A stretch of 64,000 nt of DNA from Rhodobacter sp. SY28-1 (GCF_005222785.1 NZ_STGH01000001.1:62001-126000), one strand, 5' to 3'; positions 29,968 to 39,562 are shown, counted from the first letter of the stretch. Notes: generated from the letters alone by a model not told the origin. A program made the numbers and translations.

Positions 29968-31572
29968 TCAGCGTTCGGTCAGCTTCAGCTCGATCCGCCG
30001 GTTCTGCGCGCGGCTGGCCTCGTCGTCCCCGGTGGCGACGGGACGATACTCACCGAACCCCGTGGCGGCCATCCGGTCAGGTGGAAAGCCCAGCTGGTCC
30101 TGCATGTAGCGGACCACCGACAGGGCGCGGGCCTGGCTGAGCTCCCAGTTGTCGGCGAAGGCGCCCCCGCCCGACAGCGGGACATTGTCGGTGTGCCCGT
30201 CGACCCGGATGATCCAGTCGATCTCTGGAGGGATGTTGGCGCGGACTTCGTCCAGGATCCGCACGACCCCGGCAATCTGGGCCTGACCCTCGGGTGCCAG
30301 GTCAGCCGCGCCCGGGTTGAACAGCACCTCGGAGGAGAAGACGAAACGGTCGCCCACCACACGCACGCCTTCGCGGTCCTGCAGAAGAGTGGAAAGCTGG
30401 CCAAAGAACTCGGACCGGAAGCGGGCGAGGTCCCTGTTTTCCTCGGCCAGCCGCGCGGCCTCTGCCGCCTCAAGCTCGGCCCGCTTGCGCTGTTCGGCGG
30501 CCACCTGGGCCAGGGCGGCGTTCAGGTCGTTGCCCAGCGATTCCAGCTGCACCTTGGCGGCTTCGTCCTTTGCCCGGGCCTCGTCCAGCACCGATTGCAG
30601 GCTGCCCAACTGGCTGCGCAGCGCCGCGACCTGCTGGTTCAGAAGTTCGACCTCTCGCGCGGCGGCCAGGGCCTTTTCCTGTTCGGCCAGCAGCGTCGCC
30701 TGGGCCGCCGCCAATGCCGCATCCTTGGCACTCACCCCCTCGGCAGCGGCCCGGGCGCCGGCCAGAAGCGTCAGCGTTTCCTCGGCCCGCTTGCGTTCCT
30801 CTTCCAGCGCCAACGTCATTGCGGTCAGCTCGGTATCGGAATTCGCCAGCCGGTCACGCAAGGCTTGCAAGGCCGCCGCATCCGCCAAGCGCGCGGCCTC
30901 AGCCTCGGTCACCTGTTCCTGTGCTGCCTTCAGCGCGGCGGCGTCGGTAGCGGCCTTGGCCCTTTCTTGCGTAAGCAACGCCTCCAGTGCGTCGCGGCGG
31001 GCGGCGGCAAGGCGGGCGGCCTCGGCATTGGCGTCGACTTCGTCGCGCGCCTTGGCCAGGGCCAAAGTCATCGCCTCGGCCTCGGACACCAGCTTGGCCC
31101 TTGCTGACTCGAGCTCGGCAACCGAGGCGGTCAGCCGTTCCGCATCGCCCCGCGCCGTGTCGCGTTCGACGAGCAGGGCTGCAACCTGGGCCTCGAAATC
31201 GGTGATCCGGGACTTGGCCGACGCCAGTTCGCCTTCCCGCGCCGTCAGGTCGGCGGTCAGGGATGCGATCAGCCCCGCCTGCCGCTCCCCCTCGGCCAGC
31301 GCCGAGGTCAGGCCCGCCTGCAACTCGGCCACCCGCGCCTCCAGCCCCGTTGCCTTGGCCTGCTCCAACCCCAGCGCGTCGGCCAATTGCGCGACCTGCG
31401 CAGTCAGGCTGTCCAGTTCGGTGTCCTGCGTGGTGATCGTGTCGCGCAGGACGGATTGCATGACAGTGAAGATGGTCAGCACGAACATCAGCACCATCAG
31501 GAGGGTCGTCACCGCGTCGACGAACCCCGGCCAGATCAGGCTTTGGTCACGGCGTCGGGTCCGCGCGACCAT
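29968..31572 (-). CDS. MotB/OmpA-like peptidoglycan-binding membrane protein with long coiled coil
   Basis: The 534-residue protein has one N-terminal membrane helix, WPGFVDAVTTLLMVLMFVLTIFTV, whose D19 sits where MotB, TolR and ExbD hold the proton-binding aspartate. About 330 residues of Ala/Glu/Leu heptad-type coiled coil follow (roughly 60-390). The C-terminal OmpA domain reads FSSEVLFNPGAADLAPEGQAQI, IRVDGHTDNVPL and ARALSVVRYMQDQLGF. It would span the periplasm and hold the cell wall. The start codon lies one base after the stop of the MotA/TolQ-like partner, implying a stator-like complex. It does not resemble flagellar MotB closely. Confidence 0.83.
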   Translation of the reverse strand: MVARTRRRDQSLIWPGFVDAVTTLLMVLMFVLTIFTVMQSVLRDTITTQDTELDSLTAQVAQLADALGLEQAKATGLEARVAELQAGLTSALAEGERQAGLIASLTADLTAREGELASAKSRITDFEAQVAALLVERDTARGDAERLTASVAELESARAKLVSEAEAMTLALAKARDEVDANAEAARLAAARRDALEALLTQERAKAATDAAALKAAQEQVTEAEAARLADAAALQALRDRLANSDTELTAMTLALEEERKRAEETLTLLAGARAAAEGVSAKDAALAAAQATLLAEQEKALAAAREVELLNQQVAALRSQLGSLQSVLDEARAKDEAAKVQLESLGNDLNAALAQVAAEQRKRAELEAAEAARLAEENRDLARFRSEFFGQLSTLLQDREGVRVVGDRFVFSSEVLFNPGAADLAPEGQAQIAGVVRILDEVRANIPPEIDWIIRVDGHTDNVPLSGGGAFADNWELSQARALSVVRYMQDQLGFPPDRMAATGFGEYRPVATGDDEASRAQNRRIELKLTER

Positions 31573-31573
31573 C

Positions 31574-32749
31574 TCAGGCCCGCCCGGCGCCGCGGCCAAG
31601 CTGGCGGATGGCCATCGTCAGCTGGCCGATGTCGGATTTGAGGTCGGTCAGCGTTTCCTGCCGTCCCGCCGCCATTTCCTCCAGGATCCGCAGAAGCTGC
31701 ACATCGATCGACCGCAGCCGCATCCGGCTTTCGGGGTCAGACCCGCCGCCCGCCTCGCCGGTCTCCAAAGCCGCCAGCAGCCGTTCCTGCCCTTCGGCGA
31801 CCCGGCGCAGCAGGGCGGACTGGCCGCGTTCCGCGTCGATCCGGTCGGTCAGCTGCGTCATGGCGGCGACCAGCTCGTTGATCTTCATCTCGGACTGGAA
31901 GCGGCTGTTCTCGGTCTGGGTCTGCAGGGCCTGCAACTCCTCCATCTGCTGTGCCATGTGATCGACCAGCATCCCCAGCGCGTTCTGGTCCGCGCTGTCG
32001 CCGTCCCCGGCATAGCCCAGCCGCGTGATGGATGAGAGCCATTCCTCCAGTTCTCGGATGAAACGGTTCTGGCCGTGGCCGGCGAACAGTTCCAGAAGCC
32101 CCAGCACCAGCGATCCGGCCAAGCCCAAAAGCGAGGAGGAGAATGCAGTCCCCATCCCTCCCAGCTGGCTTTCAAGGCCCCCCATCAGCTTGCCGAACAC
32201 GTCCAGCCCGCTTTCGCCTTCTTGCGGAGCCAGCGACCGGATGGTTTCCACGACAGCCGGAACCGTGGTCGCCAGGCCCCAGAACGTGCCCAGAAGGCCA
32301 AGGAAAACCAGCAGGTTGATCAGGTAGCGGGTGATGTCGCGCGCTTCGTCGATGCGCTGGACCACCGAGTCCTGGATCGAGCGGGAGGACGAGGCCGAAA
32401 TCGACATCCGGGCTGACCGCGACCGCAACAGCGCCGCCAGCGGGGCCAGAAGTCGCGGCGGGGCTTCATCCTCGCTGCCCGGAGTGCCACGGACGAAATT
32501 CTCGATCCAGTAGACCGACTGGGCCAGGATCCAGACCTGCCAGAAGCAGGACAGGACGCCGAACAGGAACACCAGCGCGATGATCCCGTTCAGGATCGGG
32601 TTGGTGCGCACGATGTCGATGATCTGGGCGTGGATTAGCCAGGCCCCGCTGCCGACCAGGGCGCAGACCAGAAGCATTGTCGTGATCGCGCGGATCGGCT
32701 GCGAGAAGGTCGTCGAAACCTCGGCCGCTCGCTGGTCTGTCTGGGACAT
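31574..32749 (-). CDS. MotA/TolQ/ExbB-like proton channel protein
   Basis: This 391-residue protein begins MSQTDQRAAEVSTTFSQPIR. It has four likely membrane helices: ITTMLLVCALVGSGAWLI, GIIALVFLFGVLSCFWQVWIL, YLINLLVFLGLLGTFWGLATTV and MGTAFSSSLLGLAGSLVLGLLELF. The third and fourth match the TolQ/ExbB/MotA core. A cytoplasmic C-terminal part of about 150 residues contains coiled-coil-like sequence (MAQQMEELQALQTQTENS). It is upstream of, and almost fused to, the MotB/OmpA-like gene. The pair likely forms a proton-driven rotary complex of unknown output. No tolA, tolB, pal or tonB is adjacent. Confidence 0.83.
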   Translation of the reverse strand: MSQTDQRAAEVSTTFSQPIRAITTMLLVCALVGSGAWLIHAQIIDIVRTNPILNGIIALVFLFGVLSCFWQVWILAQSVYWIENFVRGTPGSEDEAPPRLLAPLAALLRSRSARMSISASSSRSIQDSVVQRIDEARDITRYLINLLVFLGLLGTFWGLATTVPAVVETIRSLAPQEGESGLDVFGKLMGGLESQLGGMGTAFSSSLLGLAGSLVLGLLELFAGHGQNRFIRELEEWLSSITRLGYAGDGDSADQNALGMLVDHMAQQMEELQALQTQTENSRFQSEMKINELVAAMTQLTDRIDAERGQSALLRRVAEGQERLLAALETGEAGGGSDPESRMRLRSIDVQLLRILEEMAAGRQETLTDLKSDIGQLTMAIRQLGRGAGRA

Positions 32750-32822
32750 GCTTGTCCTCTGTCCTTCGGTCCCTGCCTTGCGGCCAAGACTATCAGGATG
32801 GCGACAACTGCCAAGCAAAAGG

Positions 32823-33350
32823 TCAGATCAGGTCGCGGACCCGTGTGGCAAGCCATTCCAGGTCAGGGTCGCCGATGCCCAAATCTGCCAGATGCGCGGC
32901 AGTGGACCACAGGTAATCGCGGTTCAGGCCCCGCCCGCCGGTGGCGCTGGCGATAATGCGGGCCTGTTCCTCGCAGTCGAGGCGGCAATACTGGACATGG
33001 TCGGGGTCGATGACATAGGCGAGAGCGTCGACAGGCCCGGTGTCGGTGGCCACGGGCAGAGTCATTTCCAGGTAGGCTGACGACACAAGCTCACGCTCCC
33101 GCAGGGCGTTCAGGGTCGCGGCTTCCTCTCCGGGCGTAACGCGGAAGGCAACGCCGGTGCAGGTCGCGCCCTCGGCCCGGTCCAGCGCCAGCACCAGCCC
33201 CGGATGGTCCACGGTGCCGCGGTGGTGGATCGACCGCATGCAAAAGCTGCGGTGCCAGCCGTCCAGCCGGGCGATGCGGCGCTCGGCCACCGGAAAGCCC
33301 GGGTCCCAGATCAGCGATCCGTAGCCGAAGACCCAAAGCGGTGCGTGCAT
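32823..33350 (-). CDS. Gamma-glutamylcyclotransferase (ChaC-like)
   Basis: The 175-residue protein begins MHAPLWVFGYGSLIWDPGFPVAERR, the substrate-binding YGSL loop of the GGCT fold. The catalytic glutamate lies in LRERELVSSAYLEM. HRGTVDHPGLVLALD and YIDPDHVQYCRLD-like segments are typical of ChaC enzymes, which split glutathione to 5-oxoproline and Cys-Gly. The ATG at 33,350 was chosen because the longer reading upstream is antisense to the divergent gene. It shares a 63-base divergent promoter region with the DUF2125 gene. Confidence 0.9.
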   Translation of the reverse strand: MHAPLWVFGYGSLIWDPGFPVAERRIARLDGWHRSFCMRSIHHRGTVDHPGLVLALDRAEGATCTGVAFRVTPGEEAATLNALRERELVSSAYLEMTLPVATDTGPVDALAYVIDPDHVQYCRLDCEEQARIIASATGGRGLNRDYLWSTAAHLADLGIGDPDLEWLATRVRDLI

Positions 33351-33413
33351 GGCTGGCCCTGTTGCGTTTCGCCCTGTAAACACCGGGCCAAGGGCAATGA
33401 AAAGGGCCGTGCG

Positions 33414-34457
33414 ATGCGCAAGTTGCTGTTCCTCCTCCTTCTGGGCAGCGGTCTCTGGTCGGGCTACTGGTTCGTCGGGTCGGGCGCGATCCGGCAGGCG
33501 GTCGAGGACGGTTTTGTCGACGCCACAGCACAGGGTCTGGTGGCCGAGAAGACGGCATTGACGGTCGCCGGGTACCCGAACCGCTTCGACGTCACGGTCG
33601 AGGGGCTGCGGCTGATGGACCCCGCGACGGGCGCGGGATGGGAGACGCCCTTCCTGCAGGTCTTCGCGATGACCTGGAAGCCCTGGCATGTGATCGCGGC
33701 GCTGGCACCCGAGCAGAAGGTGACCCTTCCCGACCAGACGGTGAGCGTGGCGTCCGAGGGGCTGCGCGCCAGCTTCCGCGCCAAGCCGTCGACCGATCTG
33801 CCACTGGCGGCCATCGTGCTGGAAACCGACCGGCTGGGCGCCACGTCCTCGGCAGGCTGGACTGTCGGTGCGGGTCGCAGCGTGGTCTCGCTCAGCGCCG
33901 ACGAAGAGGTGACGGGCGCGGGAGATGCGCCGAACACCTACCTGTTCTCGACCGACCTGGCCGGGATCACGCCGGACCCCGCCTTCGTCGCCGCCGTGAA
34001 GGCAGTGACCATCGAGGGGCTACCTGTCTCTGACCTGCCGGAAACCATCGACAGCCTGCGGACGGGCATCTTCCTGACCCTGACCGCGCCGCTTGATCGC
34101 CATTCGGGTGAGACCCGGCCCCTGCTGTCCAAGCTCGACATCAGCCAGTTCGCTTTCACCTGGGGACAGCTTTCCGCCAGCGCCAAGGGTCAGGTCCAGG
34201 CCGACGACCAGGGCTTTGCCGCGGGCGAGATCACGGTCGAGGTCACCAACTGGAACCGCCTGCCCGCGCTTCTGGTCGCGGCGGGAGTGGTTCAGCCCGA
34301 AATGGCCCCGACCATCGCGCGGGGCATGCAGGCCCTTGCGGCGCAGTCGGATGACCTGTCGGTGCTGACGTTGAAGCTGACACTGGCCGACGGACGGATG
34401 AGCTTTGGACCCTTCCCGCTCGGACCCGCACCGCTGATGCTGCCACCCTCGGGCTAA
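33414..34457 (+). CDS. DUF2125 domain-containing protein, exported
   Basis: The 347-residue protein starts MRKLLFLLLLGSGLWSGYWFVGS, a membrane anchor or uncleaved signal. A beta-rich body with GYPNRFDVTVEGLRLMDPATGAGWETPFLQVFAMTWKPWHVIAAL follows, the conserved DUF2125 core found in alphaproteobacteria. The function is unknown; the fold resembles AsmA-type lipid-handling beta repeats, which is only a suggestion. It ends 4 bases before the convergent extensin-like gene. Confidence 0.82.
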   Translation: MRKLLFLLLLGSGLWSGYWFVGSGAIRQAVEDGFVDATAQGLVAEKTALTVAGYPNRFDVTVEGLRLMDPATGAGWETPFLQVFAMTWKPWHVIAALAPEQKVTLPDQTVSVASEGLRASFRAKPSTDLPLAAIVLETDRLGATSSAGWTVGAGRSVVSLSADEEVTGAGDAPNTYLFSTDLAGITPDPAFVAAVKAVTIEGLPVSDLPETIDSLRTGIFLTLTAPLDRHSGETRPLLSKLDISQFAFTWGQLSASAKGQVQADDQGFAAGEITVEVTNWNRLPALLVAAGVVQPEMAPTIARGMQALAAQSDDLSVLTLKLTLADGRMSFGPFPLGPAPLMLPPSG

Positions 34458-34461
34458 AGCC

Positions 34462-35370
34462 TCACCGGCAATAGGCCCCGCCCTTCCGGGCCGAGGTGTC
34501 GAAGTGGAAATGGTCCTCGTGATACCCGTCCGAGCCGGGGCCGAGGGTCGTCTTGAAGTAGCCGCACCCGGCCTTGTAGATGCGCCGCAGCAGCTTGTTG
34601 TAGTTCTGCGCCACGGTCAGCACCTTCCCGTTGGACAGGATGAAGGCCGAGATGTCGATGGCGCGGCCCTTGCCGTGCTCGCTGACCTTGGCACCCTTCA
34701 CGTTGTTGCGGCTGCGGCAGATGTAATGCGCCGCAACCTGCAACTCGACCAGTTTGCCGTCGAAGGCGGGTTGCGCGACCTCGTCCACCCAGGAATTCAG
34801 CGCCTTGGCGATGGAACAATCGACCGTCGCCGCCTGCGACAGGCGCACCCCCGCGACCGAGGTGACGCGCACCGGGTTTTCCACGCCGCAACCGCTGACC
34901 TTGGATCCGATCCGCGCGATTTCCTCGCCCTTGATCGCCGGCACGCCGCAGACCGATCCGGCCGTGGACGCCTTCTCGCGTCGCTTCTTGCGTTCTTCCT
35001 TCCGGGTCGGGGGCGGGATGGCCGCCAGGTCGATCTCATCGTCGGGCTCGCGACCGGACAGATCGAGGCCCGGCGCGTTCGAGGCAGATTTCAGCCCAGC
35101 CAACCGCGTCGTCAGAGCCTCGGGACGGCGCAGCGGGCGCAATGACCGCAGCAGCGCATCGGAAGGCAGGTCCGGGACGGCCTCCGCTGCGCTTGCGGTC
35201 GGGACCAGCGCCTCGGCCTGTGCCTGCAGGTGCCCCGCCACGTCTGCGGCCTGCACGATGGGGGAAAGCTTCGGATTCGCGGGCGGCCGGGGCGAGCGGT
35301 CGATTTCCTGCGCGAAGGCCCCCTGCGACAGGCAGAGGCTCAGCGCGAGAAGGATCGCGCGCAACCGCAT
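34462..35370 (-). CDS. Extensin-like C-terminal domain protein (M15-like peptidase fold), exported
   Basis: The 302-residue protein has a signal peptide ([20 protein letters not shown]) and a Pro/Ala-rich linker to about residue 130. A conserved C-terminal domain contains SEHGKGRAIDISAFIL and ends YHEDHFHFDTSARKGGAYCR. The H-x6-D and H-x-H pattern matches zinc peptidases of the D-Ala-D-Ala carboxypeptidase (M15) fold, so murein hydrolysis in the periplasm is plausible. Cysteines in VCGVPAIKG, VSGCGVEN and the C-terminus may form disulfides. Its start overlaps the stop of the prephenate dehydrogenase gene. Confidence 0.82.
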   Translation of the reverse strand: MRLRAILLALSLCLSQGAFAQEIDRSPRPPANPKLSPIVQAADVAGHLQAQAEALVPTASAAEAVPDLPSDALLRSLRPLRRPEALTTRLAGLKSASNAPGLDLSGREPDDEIDLAAIPPPTRKEERKKRREKASTAGSVCGVPAIKGEEIARIGSKVSGCGVENPVRVTSVAGVRLSQAATVDCSIAKALNSWVDEVAQPAFDGKLVELQVAAHYICRSRNNVKGAKVSEHGKGRAIDISAFILSNGKVLTVAQNYNKLLRRIYKAGCGYFKTTLGPGSDGYHEDHFHFDTSARKGGAYCR

Positions 35371-36290
35371 CAGCCCTTCTTCTCTGGCGGCGCAGCGCGA
35401 CCGAAGTCCGGCGCGGCCGTGTCCTGCCCGGCTTCGATGATGCCACGGCGGATCGCACGGGTGCGGGTGAAATAGGCGTGCAGGTGGTCGCCATCCCCCA
35501 TCCGGATCGCCCGCTGCAGGACGAACAGCTCTTCGGCAAAGCGGCCAAGGATATCCAGCACCGCGTCCTTGTTGGTCAGGAACACGTCGCGCCACATCAC
35601 CGGGTCGCTGGCCGCGATCCGGGTAAAGTCGCGGAAGCCCGAGGCGGAATACTTGATGACCTCGGACTGCGAGACCCGCCGCATGTGGTCGGCCACGCCC
35701 ACCATCGTATAGGCAATCGCATGGGGGACGTGACTGACAACGGCCAGCACCAGGTCGTGATGCTCGACATCCATCTCGTCGACATTCGCGCCCATCGCTT
35801 CCAGAGCCGACCGCAGCCGCGTCACCGCCGCCGCATCGGCATCCGCTCCCGGCGTCAAAAGCCACCAGCGGTTCTGGAACAGGGTCGCAAAGCCCGAGCG
35901 CGGGCCAGAATACTCGGTCCCCGCCAGCGGGTGACCGGGGATGAAATGCACGCCGTTAGGCATGTGCGGCGCCACGGCATCGACCACCGCCCGCTTGACC
36001 GACCCCACATCCGTCACCGTCGCTCCGGGTTTCAGATGCGGCCCGATCTCGGCAGCAATCTCGCCCATTGCTCCAACCGGCACCGCCAGCACCACAAGGT
36101 CCGCGCCCTTGACCGCCTCGGCGGCCGTCTCGTTCACCCGGTCGCAGAACAGGTCCTTCGCCACCGTCCGCGTCTCGGGTGACTTGGCGTAGCCCACGAT
36201 CTCGCCCGCCAGCCCCTGCGCACGCATGGCATGCGCCATCGACGACGCGATCAGCCCGAGACCGATAAGGGCGACGCGCTGGTAGATCAT
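35370..36290 (-). CDS. tyrC: Prephenate/arogenate dehydrogenase
   Basis: This NAD(P)-dependent oxidative decarboxylase acts in tyrosine synthesis. The 306-residue protein begins [22 protein letters not shown] (Rossmann GxGxxxS). It has [14 protein letters not shown], the catalytic [15 protein letters not shown] and the substrate helix [20 protein letters not shown]. Without a chorismate mutase domain it corresponds to the TyrC/cyclohexadienyl dehydrogenase type; whether it prefers prephenate or arogenate cannot be read. It overlaps hisC by 4 bases. Confidence 0.93.
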   Translation of the reverse strand: MIYQRVALIGLGLIASSMAHAMRAQGLAGEIVGYAKSPETRTVAKDLFCDRVNETAAEAVKGADLVVLAVPVGAMGEIAAEIGPHLKPGATVTDVGSVKRAVVDAVAPHMPNGVHFIPGHPLAGTEYSGPRSGFATLFQNRWWLLTPGADADAAAVTRLRSALEAMGANVDEMDVEHHDLVLAVVSHVPHAIAYTMVGVADHMRRVSQSEVIKYSASGFRDFTRIAASDPVMWRDVFLTNKDAVLDILGRFAEELFVLQRAIRMGDGDHLHAYFTRTRAIRRGIIEAGQDTAAPDFGRAAPPEKKG

Positions 36291-37372
36291 TTGACACCCT
36301 TGAACTGCGCCACCGCATGGGCGACCTGGCGGCAGGACGATTCATCGCCAATCGTGATCCGCAGGCAGTGCGGCAGCTTGTATCCTGCGACGCGCCGCAC
36401 GATCAGACCCTGCGCCTGCAGGAAGGCATCGCAGGCCTCGGCCTCTTCCTGGCTGGCAAAGCGGGCGAGGATGAAGTTGGCCATCGACGTGTCCGAGGGC
36501 ACCCCGATCTCGGCCAAGGCATTGGCCAGCCACGACCGCATCCGCGTGTTCTCGCTGCGGCAGCGCGCGACAAAGTCCTGGTCGCGGACGGCGGCCTCGG
36601 CGGTCTCCAGTTGCGTGGTCGACAGGTTGAAGGGCCCCCGGATGCGGTTCAACACGTCAATGACGTGCTTCGGCCCATAGCCCCAACCGATCCGTAACCC
36701 GCCCAGACCGTAGATCTTCGAAAAGGTCCGCGTCATCACCACGTTGTCACGCGCATCGACCAGCGAAGCGCCGCCATCGTAGCCTTCGACATATTCCGCA
36801 TAGGCCCCGTCCAGCACCAACAGCGCCTGCGGCGGCAGGCTTTCGGCCAGGCGCGCGATCTCGGCGCCCGAGATCATCGTGCCGGTGGGGTTGTTCGGGT
36901 TGGCAAGGAAGACCAGCTTGGTCCGCCGGTTGCAGGCCGACAGGATTGCATCCACATCCGCCGTCCGCTCCCGCTCCTGCACCTCGACCGGGGTCGCGCC
37001 CACGGCCATGGTCGAGATGCGGTACATCAGGAACCCGTGTTCGGTGAACACGACCTCATCGCGCGGCCCGGCATAGGCCTGGCAAAGAAAGGTGATGATC
37101 TCGTCCGACCCGGCGCCGCAGATGATGCGGCTTGCATCAAGCTTGTGCACCTCGGCAATGGCCGCGCGCAGGTCGGCGTGGTCGGTGTTCGGGTAGCGGT
37201 GCAAGGTATGCACAGTGCGGCCAAAGGCTTCCTTCGCCTTGTCCGAGGCCCCGAAAGGGTTCTCGTTCGACGACAGCTTGACCACGTTGGCCACACCCGC
37301 CACATGCGCCTTGCCGCCCTCGTAAAGCGCGATGTCAAGAATGCCTGGCTGTGGCTTGATCTGGTCGTTCAT
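36287..37372 (-). CDS. hisC: Histidinol-phosphate aminotransferase
   Basis: This class I PLP aminotransferase (361 residues) serves histidine synthesis, and often tyrosine/phenylalanine synthesis as well. It has [34 protein letters not shown] and DGAYAEYV. The PLP lysine is in [21 protein letters not shown], and the arginine that binds the substrate carboxylate is in [15 protein letters not shown]. The 4-base overlap with the prephenate dehydrogenase gene suggests a shared role in making tyrosine. First gene of hisC-tyrC-extensin. Confidence 0.93.
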   Translation of the reverse strand: MNDQIKPQPGILDIALYEGGKAHVAGVANVVKLSSNENPFGASDKAKEAFGRTVHTLHRYPNTDHADLRAAIAEVHKLDASRIICGAGSDEIITFLCQAYAGPRDEVVFTEHGFLMYRISTMAVGATPVEVQERERTADVDAILSACNRRTKLVFLANPNNPTGTMISGAEIARLAESLPPQALLVLDGAYAEYVEGYDGGASLVDARDNVVMTRTFSKIYGLGGLRIGWGYGPKHVIDVLNRIRGPFNLSTTQLETAEAAVRDQDFVARCRSENTRMRSWLANALAEIGVPSDTSMANFILARFASQEEAEACDAFLQAQGLIVRRVAGYKLPHCLRITIGDESSCRQVAHAVAQFKGVK

Positions 37373-37438
37373 GCGGGCCCCCGGGAGTCACGCCCCGTTT
37401 AGCCGCCCGGCGCTGGCATGGCCAGAACCTTTCGCCGG

Positions 37439-37474
37439 GATCGGCATCGCGGTGCAGGCCGCAACCTGCCGATC
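37439..37474 (-). terminator. Possible nested hairpin at the end of hss
   Basis: GATCGGCA ... TGCCGATC encloses an inner GCGG-TGCAGG-CCGC stem and overlaps the hss stop codon. There is no T tract, so it is at best a weak or factor-dependent terminator or an mRNA-stabilising hairpin. Confidence 0.35.
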
Positions 37475-38888
37475 ACACGGCCAGGAAGTTGGTGAATTGC
37501 CAAGGGTCCTGATCGTCGCGGTCCTCGGCAAAGCTATTGATCCGGTTCTGGATCGGGGTCCAGTCGGTGTAGTGGCACTCGATGGACCCAAGGTAGGGAC
37601 GCTGGACCTCCAGGCAACGGACATGGTCCATCTCGTCGGCCTCGACGAAGCCCGCGTTCGGGTTCTCCGCCGCCCAGACCATTGCCGCCAGCACGGCGGA
37701 CGTCACCTGCATCCCCGTCGCATTCTGGTAAGGCGCAAGCCGCCGCGCTTCCTCGCAGGACAGACGCGAGCCGTACCACATCGCGCCCTTGGCATGACCG
37801 TAGAGGAACATACCCAGGTCATCGCCGCCCGAGGTGATCTCCTCAGCGGTCAGGATATGCTGATCCGGCTGCCGCTTTCCGGCCCCGTTCATTTCGTGCA
37901 AGCTCAGGATGGCGTCGTTGCAGGGGTGGTAGGCGTAGTGGCAGGTCGGCCGGTAGACCGCCTTCGCCCCGTCCCAGACCGTGTAGTAATCCGGGATCGA
38001 CAGCGCCTCATTGTGGGTGATGACATAGCCGAACTGCGGCCCCACGTCCGGACACCACGACCGCACCCGCGTATCCGCGCCGGGCCGGTCGATCCAGATC
38101 GCATAGCCGGGCCCGTGGTCAAAGGCGTGGCCGTGCGGGGGCAACTTCTTTTCGTGCGTGCCCCAGCCCAGTTCGGCCGGCTGATAGCCCTCGGACAGAA
38201 GCCCATCCACCGACCAGGTGTTCACGAAAACGCCCAAGGGCTTCGGATGTGCCGAAACCTGGGTATCCCGCTCGGCCACATGGATGCCCTTGACCCCCAG
38301 CCCCTGCATCAGCCGCGCCCAATCTTCGCGGGACTGCGGATCGGCCTTGACCCCGGTATCCGAAGCCAGCCGCAGCAGCGCCTCTTTCAAAAGCCACGAC
38401 ACCATCCCGGGGTTCGCCCCGCAGCAGCTGACCGCGGTCGGTCCACCCACATAGGCCTTGCCCAGTTCCCGCACCCGTTCGCGCAGCGGATAGTTCGTCC
38501 GCTCCGCGTTGGGCAGCGAGGACCCGAAGTAGAACCCCGGCCAGGGCTCCACCACCGTGTCGATGTACTGGACCCCGATCTCTTGCGCGAGCTTCATCAA
38601 CTCTATGGAATCCACATCCACCGACAGGTTGACGATCATCCCGCGCCCCTGCGGGAACAGCGGGCGCAGCACCTCGGCGAAATTGTCGGCGGTCAGCGCC
38701 ACTTGCAGATGCCGGATCCCATGCTCGCTCAGGATACCGGCATGGTCATCCAGCGGCTCGATCACGGTGAACTGCGCCCGGTCGAACCCGATATGCCGTT
38801 CGATCAGCGGCAGCACCCCCCGGCCGATAGAGCCAAAGCCAATCATCACCAGCGCGCCGTCGATGCGCGCATGCACGGGATAGGTCAT
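37473..38888 (-). CDS. hss: Homospermidine synthase
   Basis: This NAD-dependent enzyme makes sym-homospermidine from two putrescines (or from spermidine plus putrescine). The 471-residue protein starts MTYPVHARIDGALVMIGFGSIGRGVLPLIERH, with a Rossmann GFGSIGRG loop at about 17-24. Typical later segments are YIDTVVEPWPGFYF, CCGANPGMVSWLLKEALL and AWVDRPGADTRV-like IWIDRPGADTRVRSWCP. The ATG at 38,888 follows AAGGAGTTACGCG, a strong ribosome site. Homospermidine is the characteristic long polyamine of many alphaproteobacteria. The gene is just downstream of the YqhA-like gene. Confidence 0.95.
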   Translation of the reverse strand: MTYPVHARIDGALVMIGFGSIGRGVLPLIERHIGFDRAQFTVIEPLDDHAGILSEHGIRHLQVALTADNFAEVLRPLFPQGRGMIVNLSVDVDSIELMKLAQEIGVQYIDTVVEPWPGFYFGSSLPNAERTNYPLRERVRELGKAYVGGPTAVSCCGANPGMVSWLLKEALLRLASDTGVKADPQSREDWARLMQGLGVKGIHVAERDTQVSAHPKPLGVFVNTWSVDGLLSEGYQPAELGWGTHEKKLPPHGHAFDHGPGYAIWIDRPGADTRVRSWCPDVGPQFGYVITHNEALSIPDYYTVWDGAKAVYRPTCHYAYHPCNDAILSLHEMNGAGKRQPDQHILTAEEITSGGDDLGMFLYGHAKGAMWYGSRLSCEEARRLAPYQNATGMQVTSAVLAAMVWAAENPNAGFVEADEMDHVRCLEVQRPYLGSIECHYTDWTPIQNRINSFAEDRDDQDPWQFTNFLAV

Positions 38889-38899
38889 CGCGTAACTCC

Positions 38900-39439
38900 T
38901 TACTTGTAGGACCGGGCCTGCAGCCAGTCCATCAGCGCCATCAGGACGCCCGAGACCACGAAGGTCAGATGTATCACCACGAGCCAGAGCATCTCGGTCT
39001 CGCCGAAGGTGGTCGCCGTATCGAGATCGCTGATTTCCATGAACCGCTTGAGCAGATGGATCCCCGAGATCGCGACGATCGAGGCGATCAGCTTCATCTT
39101 CAGCCCGCCGAAGTCGACCTTGCCCATCCATCCCGGCTTGTCTGCGCCCGCGTCGAAATCGAACTTGGACACAAAGCTTTCGTAGCCCGAGAACATGACG
39201 ATCAACAGCAGATTCGCCGCCAGCGTCAGGTCGATCAGCGTCAGCGCGACGAGGATCATCTTCTCGGCAGTCATGTCGAAGATCTGCGGCAGATAGTAGA
39301 CCATCTCCTTGAGAAAGATCACCGTCAGCATCCCAAGCGCCACGGCCAGACCCAGATACATCGGCGCCATCAGCCAGCGGCTGGCAAACAGCCCCCGTTC
39401 AAAGCGGTTTTCGAGGCTGGGCTTGTCGGTCATCGGCAT
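38900..39439 (-). CDS. YqhA/TIGR00645 family inner membrane protein
   Basis: This 179-residue protein (MPMTDKPSLENRFERGLFASRWLMAPMYLGLAVALGML) has four membrane segments. The signature MVYYLPQIF, LTLIDLTLAANLLLIVMFSGYESFVSK and GGLKMKLIASIVAISGIHLLKRFM defines the family. Function is unknown. An ATG two codons later (39,433) is an equally good start. It may be co-transcribed with hss, 11 bases downstream. Confidence 0.87.
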   Translation of the reverse strand: MPMTDKPSLENRFERGLFASRWLMAPMYLGLAVALGMLTVIFLKEMVYYLPQIFDMTAEKMILVALTLIDLTLAANLLLIVMFSGYESFVSKFDFDAGADKPGWMGKVDFGGLKMKLIASIVAISGIHLLKRFMEISDLDTATTFGETEMLWLVVIHLTFVVSGVLMALMDWLQARSYK

Positions 39440-39525
39440 GATCCCCCTGCGGACGCGTTGTCCTGCGACATAGGGAAAATGGCGCTGAAATGGAAGGCAG
39501 CAACCGAGGCCCTGGTCCAACCGGG

Positions 39526-39555
39526 TTGACATGCAGGTATTTACCTGCATATCTT
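39526..39555 (+). promoter_or_regulatory. Promoter with ArsR-type operator
   Basis: A perfect -35 box TTGACA (39,526-39,531) overlaps the inverted repeat ATGCAGGTA-TT-TACCTGCAT (39,531-39,550). An AT-rich -10 candidate (ATATCT/TATCTT) starts at 39,549-39,550 after 17-18 bases. A repressor on the repeat would block RNA polymerase, consistent with autorepression by the gene at 39,563. Confidence 0.75.
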
Positions 39556-39562
39556 GCACCTG

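Noticed and set aside
28996..31107. Roughly 700-codon plus-strand frame across the DUF2189 and MotB/OmpA-like genes
   Set aside because: It spans two real genes on the opposite strand, is low-complexity Gln/Arg/His-rich and has no domain signals.
29968..32749. Zorya-type anti-phage defence system (ZorA/ZorB-like motor)
   Set aside because: The MotA/MotB-like pair resembles the motor part, but no ZorC/ZorD or ZorE-like effector gene is adjacent and the long coiled coil is on the wrong subunit. An envelope-related complex is more likely.
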